From positions 41,369 through 105,368 of the forward strand of contig VMHB01000002.1 of the NCBI GenBank assembly GCA_007378985.1: a stretch of DNA of 64,000 bases, read 5' to 3'. A program made the position numbers and the translations under genes. The stretch is from Parcubacteria group bacterium Greene0714_7. GTDB taxonomy: Bacteria; Patescibacteria; Paceibacteria; UBA9973; UBA2103. Below are positions 51,094 through 58,359 of the stretch, one piece after another (positions within the stretch are counted from its first letter, which is position 1; every line of letters begins with the position of its first letter). Below the pieces are notes generated by a model, which did no database searches, was not told the origin of the DNA, and saw only the letters and a program-made list of their open reading frames with translations.

Positions 51094-51309
51094 TTACTTA
51101 AAAATCCTCAAAGCTGCCTGAAAACCAGCACTACGATCTGACGCCCCGACCAGGGAACCGTACCGCTCAACTAAGCCGGTAACATACTCTTGCATTCTCG
51201 GACGAACACCAGCCCAACCACTAGGATCTGTTCGAGCAATACCAACATAATGGCGCGTAATTGCCCTTTTCAATCCTCCCTCGGTCAAACCTCCTTCTGC
51301 TGTACTCAT
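51094..51309 (-). CDS. 71-residue hypothetical protein
   Basis: 71 residues: MSTAEGGLTEGGLKRAITRH, then GWAGVRPRMQEYVTGLVERY and ASDRSAGFQAALRIFK. Helical, no cysteines, no membrane segment. Not recognised. It reads toward the clpP terminator, which would also end its transcript. Coding quality looks good (balanced composition, typical start), but no homologue is known to me. Confidence 0.55.
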   Translation of the reverse strand: MSTAEGGLTEGGLKRAITRHYVGIARTDPSGWAGVRPRMQEYVTGLVERYGSLVGASDRSAGFQAALRIFK

Positions 51310-51402
51310 ATTTAAAAAATGCCACGAAACGGGAGGTAACGCAAGAAATTTGAAATCACCAACAATAATGAGCCGAGCGACTAGACTTTAGCTCCAAAAA
51401 AC

Positions 51403-51573
51403 TTAAATTGGGATCTGAAACCCAAAAAATCGCATCAATCCTTTGACGCTCTCAAGACGCCCTTTGTCGCCAAGACTATACGCATTACGACCAGTCTGAA
51501 GTAGTGCACGGTGCACTGGAGCCATATCGACCCCAGATGGCGGAACCTCTCTCGGAGTAGCTTCCATTTTCAT
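51403..51573 (-). CDS. 56-residue hypothetical protein
   Basis: 56 residues from ATG 51573. Starts MKMEATPREVPPSGVDMAPV and ends LESVKGLMRFFGFQIPI. A TATTCT box lies 7 nt upstream of the ATG, matching the leaderless arrangement seen for other genes here. Not recognised. A longer frame to 51606 exists but the internal ATG fits the promoter better. Confidence 0.45.
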   Translation of the reverse strand: MKMEATPREVPPSGVDMAPVHRALLQTGRNAYSLGDKGRLESVKGLMRFFGFQIPI

Positions 51574-51826
51574 AATGGCTAGAATACAGCAAAATGCACT
51601 AAACACAATTCTTTATTGCTTAAGACACTCCTCATCTGATACACTAAGAAAGTCCCTTTTATGATCAAATTTGAATAGTAGCGATAACGACCGATAATGC
51701 AAAAACAGAGCAGATACATGACGAACAGTGTTATTTTAGCCAGAATTTTCAGTACTCGATCCGACGACGTACACTTCGTTTAAGTTTGAACTATTTTTGT
51801 ATACATCGGCACGCCGCGCGTGACCT

Positions 51827-53356
51827 ATGTCTACAACCACACTCCTCATCGTCCTCGCCCTCACGGGTCTTATTGGCATTGGTGCAGGATATGCACTTCG
51901 CTTACTTGTTGCTCTTGGGCAAAAAGGTTCAGTAGAACTTCAAATCAAGCAACGATTGCTTGAGGCACGAGAAGAAGCAAAAAGAATTATCTCTGAAGGA
52001 GAAAAAGAATCCGGTAAATTAGAAGCGGGACTTCGTGATGAACTCCGCCTTAAAGAAGAAGCGGCGCTCCTTAAGGAAAAACGTATTGGAGAAAAAGAAA
52101 CCTATCTGGATAAACGACAGCTTGATATTGATAAAGAAGCTGAGCGTATCAAGGCACAAATAGAAGAAGTGAAGCGAATCAAAGAGCGTGCCGACAAACT
52201 CATTCTTGACCGTGAGAAATCTCTCCAAGATGTGGCAAAGCTCACCGAAGAAGAAGCGAGAGCAGAGCTCTTCAGGGGCTTAGAAAAAAATCACGAGGAA
52301 GACATGATGGTTCGAGTACAAAAACTCGAAATTGATGGCAAGGAGAGACTTGATGCAAAAGCTCGGGAGATTTTGACGACCGCAATTCACCGCATGGGCA
52401 ACTCAGTACACTCTGATGTACTCACCTCTTCGGTTCCTATCCCATCAGATGACATCAAGGGAAAAATCATCGGCAGAGAAGGAAGAAATATCCGTGCGTT
52501 TGAGCGAGCAACAGGTGTTGATTTGATTGTTGACGATACACCGGGTGCCATTACTCTCTCGTGCTTCGACCCAGTGCGCAGAAACATTGCGCGTGTTGCT
52601 CTTGAGAATCTCATCATTGATGCTCGTATACAGCCTGCACGCATTGAAGACGCTGTTGAAAAAGCAAAAGAAGAAATCGGTAAAGTAATGAAAGAGAAGG
52701 CTGAGCAGGCGGCCTATGAGTGCGGTATTCATGGTCTTGACCCTCGTCTTATGTCTATCCTTGGGCGTTTGTACTTCCGCACCAGCTATGGACAAAATGT
52801 TCTCCAGCACTCGATTGAAATGGCGCACATCGCAGGCGTACTGGCGACAGAATTAGGACTTGACGTAAAGGTTGCAAAGACAGGAGCACTCCTGCATGAC
52901 ATAGGCAAAGCAGTAGACCATGCAGTCCAAGGTACACATGTAGAGATTGGCCGAAGAATTCTCGAAAAATTTGGCGTTGATAAGCGTGTTATTCAGGCAA
53001 TGCAGGCACACCACGAAGAATACCCTTATGAGACTATGGAATCTCTCATCGTGCAGGTGGCAGATTCAATCTCAGGTGGTCGCCCAGGCGCACGCCGAGA
53101 CTCTGTAGAGAACTACATCAAGCGCTTACAGGAGCTTGAGGCGATCGCTACATCATTTGCGGGAGTTGAGAAAGCATATGCAATTCAAGCAGGTCGTGAG
53201 GTGCGCATCTTCGTAAAACCAGAAGAAATTTCAGACCTGCAAGCACACGATTTGGCTCGCAATATCGCCATGCGTGTTGAAAATGAAATGCACTACCCTG
53301 GTGAAGTGAAAATTAACGTAATCAGAGAGACGAGAACAATAGAGTTCGCACACTAA
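51827..53356 (+). CDS. rny: ribonuclease Y
   Basis: 509 residues. A membrane-anchored endoribonuclease that starts mRNA decay. An N-terminal membrane helix (TLLIVLALTGLIGIGAGYAL), a long Glu/Lys-rich coiled coil (about 30-200), a KH domain (IKGKIIGREGRNIRAFERAT), and an HD domain (HSIEMAHIAGVLATELGLDV, then LLHDIGKAVDHA with the metal HD pair). The C-terminal part ends IRETRTIEFAH. Full length. It has about 220 nt of non-coding DNA upstream in which I see no clear promoter. Confidence 0.97.
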   Translation: MSTTTLLIVLALTGLIGIGAGYALRLLVALGQKGSVELQIKQRLLEAREEAKRIISEGEKESGKLEAGLRDELRLKEEAALLKEKRIGEKETYLDKRQLDIDKEAERIKAQIEEVKRIKERADKLILDREKSLQDVAKLTEEEARAELFRGLEKNHEEDMMVRVQKLEIDGKERLDAKAREILTTAIHRMGNSVHSDVLTSSVPIPSDDIKGKIIGREGRNIRAFERATGVDLIVDDTPGAITLSCFDPVRRNIARVALENLIIDARIQPARIEDAVEKAKEEIGKVMKEKAEQAAYECGIHGLDPRLMSILGRLYFRTSYGQNVLQHSIEMAHIAGVLATELGLDVKVAKTGALLHDIGKAVDHAVQGTHVEIGRRILEKFGVDKRVIQAMQAHHEEYPYETMESLIVQVADSISGGRPGARRDSVENYIKRLQELEAIATSFAGVEKAYAIQAGREVRIFVKPEEISDLQAHDLARNIAMRVENEMHYPGEVKINVIRETRTIEFAH

Positions 53357-53386
53357 AAAACGCCCCGAATGGGGCGTTTTTTAGTG
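53351..53386. terminator. terminator after rny
   Basis: 16-bp stem (53351-53366 with 53371-53386) with loop GAAT and core CGCCCC/GGGGCG; it includes the rny stop codon. Confidence 0.9.
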
Positions 53387-53388
53387 GA

Positions 53389-53571
53389 CTAACCTAATGC
53401 CTCTCTTAAAATATCTTGAATCGCTCGAGGAAGTCTTCCTCTCCTCTTTCCTACTGTAGTAGGTTGTACAGATCTCTCAGGCATGCCGTCTGAAGCACTC
53501 AAATCTTCATCAAGATGCTCTCTTAATTCTCTTTGTGATAAACCTGCGTGCAATATTCTCTCACTCATCAT
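53389..53571 (-). CDS. 60-residue hypothetical protein
   Basis: 60 residues: MMSERILHAGLSQRELREHL, an acidic middle (DEDLSASDGMPERS) and a basic end (VGKRRGRLPRAIQDILREAL). No cysteines. Not recognised. Convergent with rny, sharing its terminator. Start could be either of the first two Met codons. Confidence 0.5.
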   Translation of the reverse strand: MMSERILHAGLSQRELREHLDEDLSASDGMPERSVQPTTVGKRRGRLPRAIQDILREALG

Positions 53572-53618
53572 GAGTACTATACATTATTATATAAAGAGGT
53601 CAATATGCCTACGCACTA

Positions 53619-53646
53619 TTGCATGAAAAAAGCCTATGTATATAAT
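53619..53646 (+). promoter_or_regulatory. HU gene promoter
   Basis: TTGCAT (53619-53624), 16-nt spacer, TATAAT (53641-53646); leader of about 45 nt. Confidence 0.7.
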
Positions 53647-53697
53647 GTTTTAACGCCCTTTAGAAAATAATGGCGATTAGCCACTAGTTTATATTTC

Positions 53698-53970
53698 ATG
53701 AATAAAGCAGATCTCGCAGGAAAAGTTCACGATATGCTCGGCGGTACTAAGACACAGTCTGAGGCTGTTGTTGAAACCGTCGTTGATTCTATTATTGCTG
53801 CCCTTAAGAAGGGCGATGAAGTATCAATCGCAGGATTGGGTATCTTCTCAACAAAGATGCGCCCAGCTAGAACTGGCCGTAATCCTCGCACTGGTGAGAG
53901 CATCAAGGTTCCTTCTATGCGCGTACCAAAATTCCGTGCAGCAAAGGGTCTTAAGGATGCGGTGAAGTAG
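53698..53970 (+). CDS. hup: HU/IHF family DNA-binding protein
   Basis: 90 residues, the usual HU length. Bends DNA and helps compact the nucleoid as a dimer. MNKADLAGKVHDMLGGTKTQ gives the N-terminal helices; the beta-arm signature GIFSTKMRPARTGRNPRTGE with ARxGRNPxTGE and the final PKFRAAKGLKDAVK are canonical. Own promoter and a terminator at 54033-54059. Confidence 0.97.
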   Translation: MNKADLAGKVHDMLGGTKTQSEAVVETVVDSIIAALKKGDEVSIAGLGIFSTKMRPARTGRNPRTGESIKVPSMRVPKFRAAKGLKDAVK

Positions 53971-54032
53971 CATCTAGCTTCTAGGTGCTAGCTGATAGCT
54001 TTTAGCTTTTGGGGAGGAGAACTCCCTAAATC

Positions 54033-54059
54033 AAAACCCCCGCCAACGGCGGGGGTTTT
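54033..54059. terminator. terminator after the HU gene
   Basis: Stem AAAACCCCCGCC/GGCGGGGGTTTT, loop AAC. Confidence 0.9.
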
Positions 54060-54087
54060 AGATTTGAGATTATTCTCCAATTTCAGT

Positions 54088-54243
54088 CTAACCTCTATGG
54101 AAAGGTATCTTGTATGAAAACGGGCGACCACTCTTTCTCATTTCATCAGAACGTTGAAGCATGAGCAATACTTCTTCTTCAATCGGCCCCATTCGTCGTT
54201 TTTCTGGCACGACCCCCTCGTTATTCATGCGTAATTCGCTCAT
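54088..54243 (-). CDS. 51-residue hypothetical protein
   Basis: ATG 54243 to TAG 54088. Starts MSELRMNNEGVVPEKRRMGP, followed by IEEEVLLMLQRSDEMRKSGR and a basic end (FSYKIPFHRG). Not recognised, no cysteines. It lies downstream (minus strand) of the tRNA-Gly gene and converges on the HU gene, sharing the terminator. Confidence 0.45.
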   Translation of the reverse strand: MSELRMNNEGVVPEKRRMGPIEEEVLLMLQRSDEMRKSGRPFSYKIPFHRG

Positions 54244-54465
54244 ATCTATTTTATTACTATCGTGAGTGTGTTGTATAGGATACCATCATATTGAAATTCT
54301 GTCAAGAATTATGGTGTTTGCCTTTCGATTCCCTTATCCCGCTACAAACAAACGAGTGAGCGAAATAAACATATCCGCATGTTTATTTCCGAGCGAGAGC
54401 CGTGCGTATGCTATGCATAGAAAATATAATCGCCAGACACTTCCGTGTCTGGCTCATTATTTTTG
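54244..54465. repeat. repeat-rich spacer with an inverted fragment of tRNA-Gly
   Basis: Positions 54324-54342 copy the last 19 nt pairing/T-arm end of the neighbouring tRNA-Gly (TTCGATTCCCTTATCCCGC) in inverted orientation to 54467-54485. A hairpin GAAATAAACAT/ATGTTTATTTC (54362-54372 with 54379-54389) and GCCAGACAC/GTGTCTGGC (54432-54440 with 54445-54453) follow; the latter may end the tRNA transcript. No gene seen. Confidence 0.6.
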
Positions 54466-54536
54466 TGCGGGATAAGGGAATCGAACCCTTGCTATCAGTT
54501 TGGAAAACTGATGTTCTACCATTAAACTAATCCCGC
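54466..54536 (-). tRNA. tRNA-Gly (anticodon TCC)
   Basis: A 71-nt cloverleaf on the minus strand: acceptor GCGGGAT pairs with ATCCCGC; anticodon stem TCAGT/ACTGA with loop TTTCCAA gives TCC; T-arm AAGGG TTCGATT CCCTT. Discriminator A. CCA is not encoded. Confidence 0.95.
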
Positions 54537-54628
54537 GTTGCTCAACTCTATCAAAACTAAGCGCTTAAAGCCAGAAGCATTGACTCCAAAAGCTGGAACC
54601 TAGCACCTAGCACCTGTAAACTAACAAG

Positions 54629-55786
54629 ATGTTCGCTTTCCTTCGTACACTCTTGTTTGCACTCGCAGGACTCGCATTTGCCATAGTAGCTGGGTTATCG
54701 ACCTCCCCTGGTCATGTTTCAATTTCACAAGAAAACACAACAACGAGTCCACAAAATTCATTCGGAGCTATCTCAACCAGCACTCTTGCCGATATTATCA
54801 ATGGCAACACAAAGGCAACAGAGAGTGGCGCCAGCGAAATTAGTCCAGCAAAAAAACTAGCTACCACCACACCAAAACAAACGACTGCCCCAAAAACAAC
54901 TGTTGCGGTTATTACCACTCCTGCCAAAGAACCCGTCAATCAAATAGCGCTCAATAATAAGGTGCGCGAGGCTATTGTTAATATCATCTGTGTAACAAAA
55001 AACGCAGGGCCTTTAAATTCTATTTCTGCGAGCGGTGTCATTATCGATCCAAGAGGTACCATCATTACAAACTCTCATGTTGGACAGTACCTTCTTCTTA
55101 AAGACTACCCAAGTGCTGGCTTTATAGAATGCACTATTCGAACAGGAAGTCCTGCACAGCCCAAATACACTGCAGAACTTCTTTTCCTCCCGCCTTCATG
55201 GATTGCTGATAACGCATCAAAAATAAATCAGTCAAAACCAACAGGGAACGGGGAACACGACTATGCATTCTTGCGCATTACAGGAACAGTGCATCCAAGC
55301 ATTACACTACCCACAGCATTTTCGTTTCTCTCAATATCTGTTACTCCACCTGAAGAAGGGCAAACTCTCATTGCTGCAGGCTATCCTGCGGGATTTTTAG
55401 GAGGTATTACAGTCCAAAAAGAACTCTACGCCAGCTCAGCAATAACGCATGTTGTGGAGTTATTTACATTCAATACAGACACCATAGATCTCTTCTCTTT
55501 AGGTGGCTCCATTATTGCGCAACAAGGTGCATCAGGAGGTGCTGCGGTGAATGAAAATGGTGCGCTTATGGGAATTATCGTAACCGCTACCGATGCACCC
55601 GATACAGCGTCCCGTGATTTGCGTGCCATCACCACGCCCTACATCATTCGAGATTTCAAAAAAGAGTCCGGCGTAGCTATTGATACCTACCTTAACGGTG
55701 ATACTACAGTAGCGGCGCAAACCTTTGGGAGCACCGTAGCTCCTGCACTCACTGCACAACTGATAAAAGCTATAGAAAGCCGATAG
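54629..55786 (+). CDS. exported trypsin-like serine protease
   Basis: 385 residues. A membrane/signal segment is at about 4-25 (FLRTLLFALAGLAFAIVAGL), followed by a Thr/Lys/Pro-rich linker (about 35-105). The chymotrypsin-like domain has His in IITNSHVGQY, Asp in GEHDYAFLRI and Ser in QQGASGGAAV, the catalytic triad order of DegP/trypsin folds. No PDZ domain. It probably works outside the membrane in protein quality control or processing (inference). It stands alone, divergent from tRNA-Gly. Confidence 0.88.
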   Translation: MFAFLRTLLFALAGLAFAIVAGLSTSPGHVSISQENTTTSPQNSFGAISTSTLADIINGNTKATESGASEISPAKKLATTTPKQTTAPKTTVAVITTPAKEPVNQIALNNKVREAIVNIICVTKNAGPLNSISASGVIIDPRGTIITNSHVGQYLLLKDYPSAGFIECTIRTGSPAQPKYTAELLFLPPSWIADNASKINQSKPTGNGEHDYAFLRITGTVHPSITLPTAFSFLSISVTPPEEGQTLIAAGYPAGFLGGITVQKELYASSAITHVVELFTFNTDTIDLFSLGGSIIAQQGASGGAAVNENGALMGIIVTATDAPDTASRDLRAITTPYIIRDFKKESGVAIDTYLNGDTTVAAQTFGSTVAPALTAQLIKAIESR

Positions 55787-55881
55787 CAATCTATCTTCCC
55801 AAGACACAAAAGGTCTTTAAGGTCGCATCTGCTTTCGGCTCGACATCATCTGCCCCCAACCTAACCCCATTACCGCCCAAC

Positions 55882-55911
55882 TTGACTTCATCTACATCTC
55901 TCTGCTACAGT
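55882..55911 (+). promoter_or_regulatory. promoter of the TrpR/YerC-like regulator
   Basis: TTGACT (55882-55887), 18-nt spacer, TACAGT (55906-55911). The operator begins at the next base and covers the transcript start. Confidence 0.6.
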
Positions 55912-55941
55912 ATGTATTACTGTAGTACTACAGTGATACAT
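55912..55941. promoter_or_regulatory. 30-bp palindromic operator, copy 1 (regulator gene)
   Basis: Palindrome with core ACTGTAGTACTACAGT and outer ATGTAT/ATACAT arms, one mismatch. Copy 2 (56567-56596) differs at a single base. Ends 3 nt before the regulator ATG. Confidence 0.8.
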
Positions 55942-55944
55942 ACC

Positions 55945-56268
55945 ATGAATAGAATGAACACTACAAACAAAGCCTCTGCAAAAACCTCAGGTTCGAAGCA
56001 AAACCTAGAGGCTTTATATACTGCCTTTCTTTCACTAAAAAATCGTGAGGAGTGTTCTGCATTCATGCGTGACCTTTGCACCAAGGCAGAGCTGGAGGCT
56101 TTTGCGGAGCGCTTTGCTATTGCTCGCCTTCTTATCAAAGATGTTTCCTACCGCAACGCAGCAGACGAAACAGGTGCATCAACTACGACAGTGAGTCGTG
56201 TTTCCCATTGGCTCCACCATGGACGGGGCGGGTATAACACCATCATTTCTCGACTGCATAAAAAATAA
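55945..56268 (+). CDS. TrpR/YerC-family transcriptional regulator
   Basis: 107 residues from ATG 55945 (ATG 55954 also possible). The Trp-repressor-like fold is seen in ALYTAFLSLKNREECSAFMR, ELEAFAERFAIARLLI, and the HTH VSYRNAADETGASTTTVSRV followed by SHWLHHGRGGYNTI. This matches the YerC/YecD branch more than TrpR itself. It has a 30-bp palindrome over its own promoter and the same palindrome before hisG, so autoregulation plus control of histidine genes is the natural reading (inference). Ends at a terminator. Confidence 0.88.
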   Translation: MNRMNTTNKASAKTSGSKQNLEALYTAFLSLKNREECSAFMRDLCTKAELEAFAERFAIARLLIKDVSYRNAADETGASTTTVSRVSHWLHHGRGGYNTIISRLHKK

Positions 56269-56311
56269 TCTGATTAACGTCAGGTGCAAGAAAAGAAAAA
56301 ATGAAATGCAT

Positions 56312-56337
56312 ACCGCCCCAGATAGGCGGTTTTTTTA
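56312..56337 (+). terminator. terminator after the TrpR/YerC-like gene
   Basis: ACCGCC/GGCGGT stem (56312-56317 with 56325-56330), loop CCAGATA, then T7. Confidence 0.8.
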
Positions 56338-56356
56338 TTATTTACAAAACAAAATT

Positions 56357-56521
56357 ATGGAAAAAGAAAAAATCGGAAAGCAGGAATCAGTGCGACTAAA
56401 GGACGAAAATTACCTCCTCAAATGCGCTACACCTGAGATAGTTGCCAAGGAAAACGAAGAGATATGGAAAATATTAGCGAGCAGAAAGGTAGATCCTTGG
56501 GACCTTCTCCGTGAAGGCTAG
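56357..56521 (+). CDS. 54-residue hypothetical protein
   Basis: ATG 56357 to TAG 56521. Starts MEKEKIGKQESVRLKDENYL, then KCATPEIVAKENEEIWKILA and SRKVDPWDLLREG. Acidic/basic helical protein, one Cys, no known domain. It lies between the regulator's terminator and the hisG operator, so it may be read through from the regulator gene. A longer frame to 56198 overlaps the regulator and is not favoured. Confidence 0.5.
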   Translation: MEKEKIGKQESVRLKDENYLLKCATPEIVAKENEEIWKILASRKVDPWDLLREG

Positions 56522-56566
56522 TGAACGGCTGAACCTTCATCGTTGAACACAAAAACGCTTTCCGCC

Positions 56567-56596
56567 ATGTATCACTGTAGTACTACAGTGATACAT
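56567..56596. promoter_or_regulatory. 30-bp perfect palindromic operator, copy 2 (hisG)
   Basis: Perfect palindrome with core CACTGTAGTACTACAGTG. A TTGAAC box at 56543-56548 lies 17-18 nt before its left edge, so the operator would overlap the -10 region. Confidence 0.85.
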
Positions 56597-56654
56597 ACAC
56601 AAAGTAGAAGGGAAAAATAAACGAATAAAAAATACAAATCTAATATCAAACATT

Positions 56655-57506
56655 ATGAACGAAGCACTTAAAAGACCCCTCGAGTCGAGCACTGCACGCA
56701 AAGCACCTGTGACCCCGGGCTCGAGAGCCGACAGGCTCAATTGGCAACAAGAAGAAGCAGATCGCGCTCGCTACACACCGCGAAACCTCCCGCCCGAACC
56801 CGAAGCAATCCTTGAGTATTACGAGAAAAGGAGGGAGGGGCGTGAACGAGCTAAAAAAATAATCACCGAAATGGCTCAATCGGGAAACGAAGTACGCATC
56901 GCGATACAAAAAAATGGACGACTCTCAGCAATTGCCTGGGGACTCCTTGAAACATGTATGCAAGCAGCTGGAGTGCCTATGAATGAAGAGGGGCGTGAAC
57001 GACAGCAAAAGAACAGAACGCTCGTATATGAGATACCAAAACTGCCAAATGTGAAAATAGTATCGGCACGATCAGGTGACATTGCCTGGTATGTAGAAAG
57101 TGGGAATGCAGACATTGGCATTATTGGCGAAGACCAAATACTAGAGAAAAAATCTAAGGTCGAGGTTGTAGCACGACTGGGCCTAGGTGAATGCTCACTC
57201 GCCATTGCCGTGCCCGAAGGTTCACCAATTACATCGCTCAAAGACCTGAATGGTAAAACAATCGCTACCTCTTTGCCCACAATCTTGAAAAACTATCTCA
57301 AAAGTAAAGGAGTAAAAGCAAAAAGTATTATCGAACTTGGTGGCTCCGTCGAAGCTGCGACAGCACTCGGCTTTGCCGACGCTGTTTGCGATATCACCGA
57401 AACAGGGAGCTCATTTGTAGCAAATGGGCTTACCGAACTCGAAACGGTTCGTGATTTCGAGGCAGTGGTCATAACTACCAAAAAACCAAGAGTGAAATCT
57501 AAGTAG
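56655..57506 (+). CDS. hisG: ATP phosphoribosyltransferase, short form with N-terminal extension
   Basis: 283 residues. First step of histidine synthesis: ATP + PRPP to phosphoribosyl-ATP. The catalytic part starts near residue 78 (VRIAIQKNGRLSAIAWGLLE) and has SARSGDIAWYVESGNADIGI, the GEDQILEKKSKVEVVARLGL region and PRPP-loop-like DAVCDITETGSS. It ends without the long-form regulatory domain, so it is the short type, which usually needs HisZ; none is seen here. The first about 75 residues are a charged extension unlike other HisG. Confidence 0.9.
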   Translation: MNEALKRPLESSTARKAPVTPGSRADRLNWQQEEADRARYTPRNLPPEPEAILEYYEKRREGRERAKKIITEMAQSGNEVRIAIQKNGRLSAIAWGLLETCMQAAGVPMNEEGRERQQKNRTLVYEIPKLPNVKIVSARSGDIAWYVESGNADIGIIGEDQILEKKSKVEVVARLGLGECSLAIAVPEGSPITSLKDLNGKTIATSLPTILKNYLKSKGVKAKSIIELGGSVEAATALGFADAVCDITETGSSFVANGLTELETVRDFEAVVITTKKPRVKSK

Positions 57507-57513
57507 TAAAAAC

Positions 57514-58161
57514 ATGAGATCCAAAGAACTTGTGAGAAAAATGGACTGGGAGAAAGTGCAGGGCCTCGTGCCAGCAATAATCCAAGACTCTGAAAATGGC
57601 TTGGTGCTCATGCTTGGATATATGGATCAAGAAGCACTCACGCGAACCTTGAACACTGGCTCTGTGTGGTTTTACAGTCGCACCAGAAAGACTCTATGGA
57701 AGAAGGGCGAAACATCGGGTAATGTACTTTCCGTAGAAGACATACAAGTGGACTGCGACAACGATACTATTCTCGTAAAAGCTCGCCCCACTGGGCCCGT
57801 GTGTCACACAGGAGACAGAACATGCTTCAAAGAAGGGGCGCCAATAAACGAACTTAAGGCACTTTTCAAAGTGCTCGAAGAGCGCAAACGCGATTTACCA
57901 AAAGACTCATACACCACTAAGCTCTTTGAAGCAGGGCTCGACAGAATTGCACTCAAAGTTGCCGAAGAATCACTCGAGGTAATTCAGGCTGCCACAAAAG
58001 AAACACGAGAGAGGGTAGTAGAAGAAACAGCCGACCTTCTCTATCACCTTTTCGTTCTCTTAGTTGAGAAAAATGTGACATTAGTGGATGTAGAAAAAGA
58101 ACTTCAAAAGCGAGCCGGCAGAAAGCCTCGGGAAGAAAAAATAGCGATTCCTACCGCATGA
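57514..58161 (+). CDS. hisIE: bifunctional phosphoribosyl-AMP cyclohydrolase/phosphoribosyl-ATP pyrophosphatase
   Basis: 215 residues. Second and third steps of histidine synthesis. HisI part about 1-115: MLGYMDQEALTRTLNTGSVW, SRTRKTLWKKGETSGN, VQVDCDNDT-type IQVDCDNDTILVKA and GPVCHTGDRTCF with the zinc cysteines. HisE part about 125-205: LDRIALKVAEESLEVIQAAT and EETADLLYHLFVLLVEKNVT. Seven nucleotides after hisG, so cotranscribed. No hisA/F/H/B/C/D is present in this window. Confidence 0.95.
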   Translation: MRSKELVRKMDWEKVQGLVPAIIQDSENGLVLMLGYMDQEALTRTLNTGSVWFYSRTRKTLWKKGETSGNVLSVEDIQVDCDNDTILVKARPTGPVCHTGDRTCFKEGAPINELKALFKVLEERKRDLPKDSYTTKLFEAGLDRIALKVAEESLEVIQAATKETRERVVEETADLLYHLFVLLVEKNVTLVDVEKELQKRAGRKPREEKIAIPTA

Positions 58162-58220
58162 GGCGCCCTAGAGACACGCACCTAGACACTGCTGATAATT
58201 AAAAATAATCTTTCACTACT

Positions 58221-58358
58221 ATGCAAGAAAAGAAAAACGCTCCATGGCCATACCGAAGTGACGGGCGGGCGTTCATCGGAGAAGGCCGTGGTGCACCAGA
58301 GGCAAAAATAAAACCGAAATCAGAAGAAAAAATGGTATCCGAAAAACCGAAAAGGTGA
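58221..58358 (+). CDS. 45-residue hypothetical protein
   Basis: ATG 58221 to TGA 58358. Starts MQEKKNAPWPYRSDGRAFIG, then EGRGAPEAKIKPKSEEKMVS and a basic end. Not recognised. It follows hisIE by 59 nt and converges with guaA with no spacer, so it may be the last gene of the his unit. Confidence 0.45.
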   Translation: MQEKKNAPWPYRSDGRAFIGEGRGAPEAKIKPKSEEKMVSEKPKR

Positions 58359-58359
58359 G

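Noticed and set aside
51660..51786. Short plus frame (about 28 codons) upstream of rny
   Set aside because: No ribosome binding site, no motif, length within chance.
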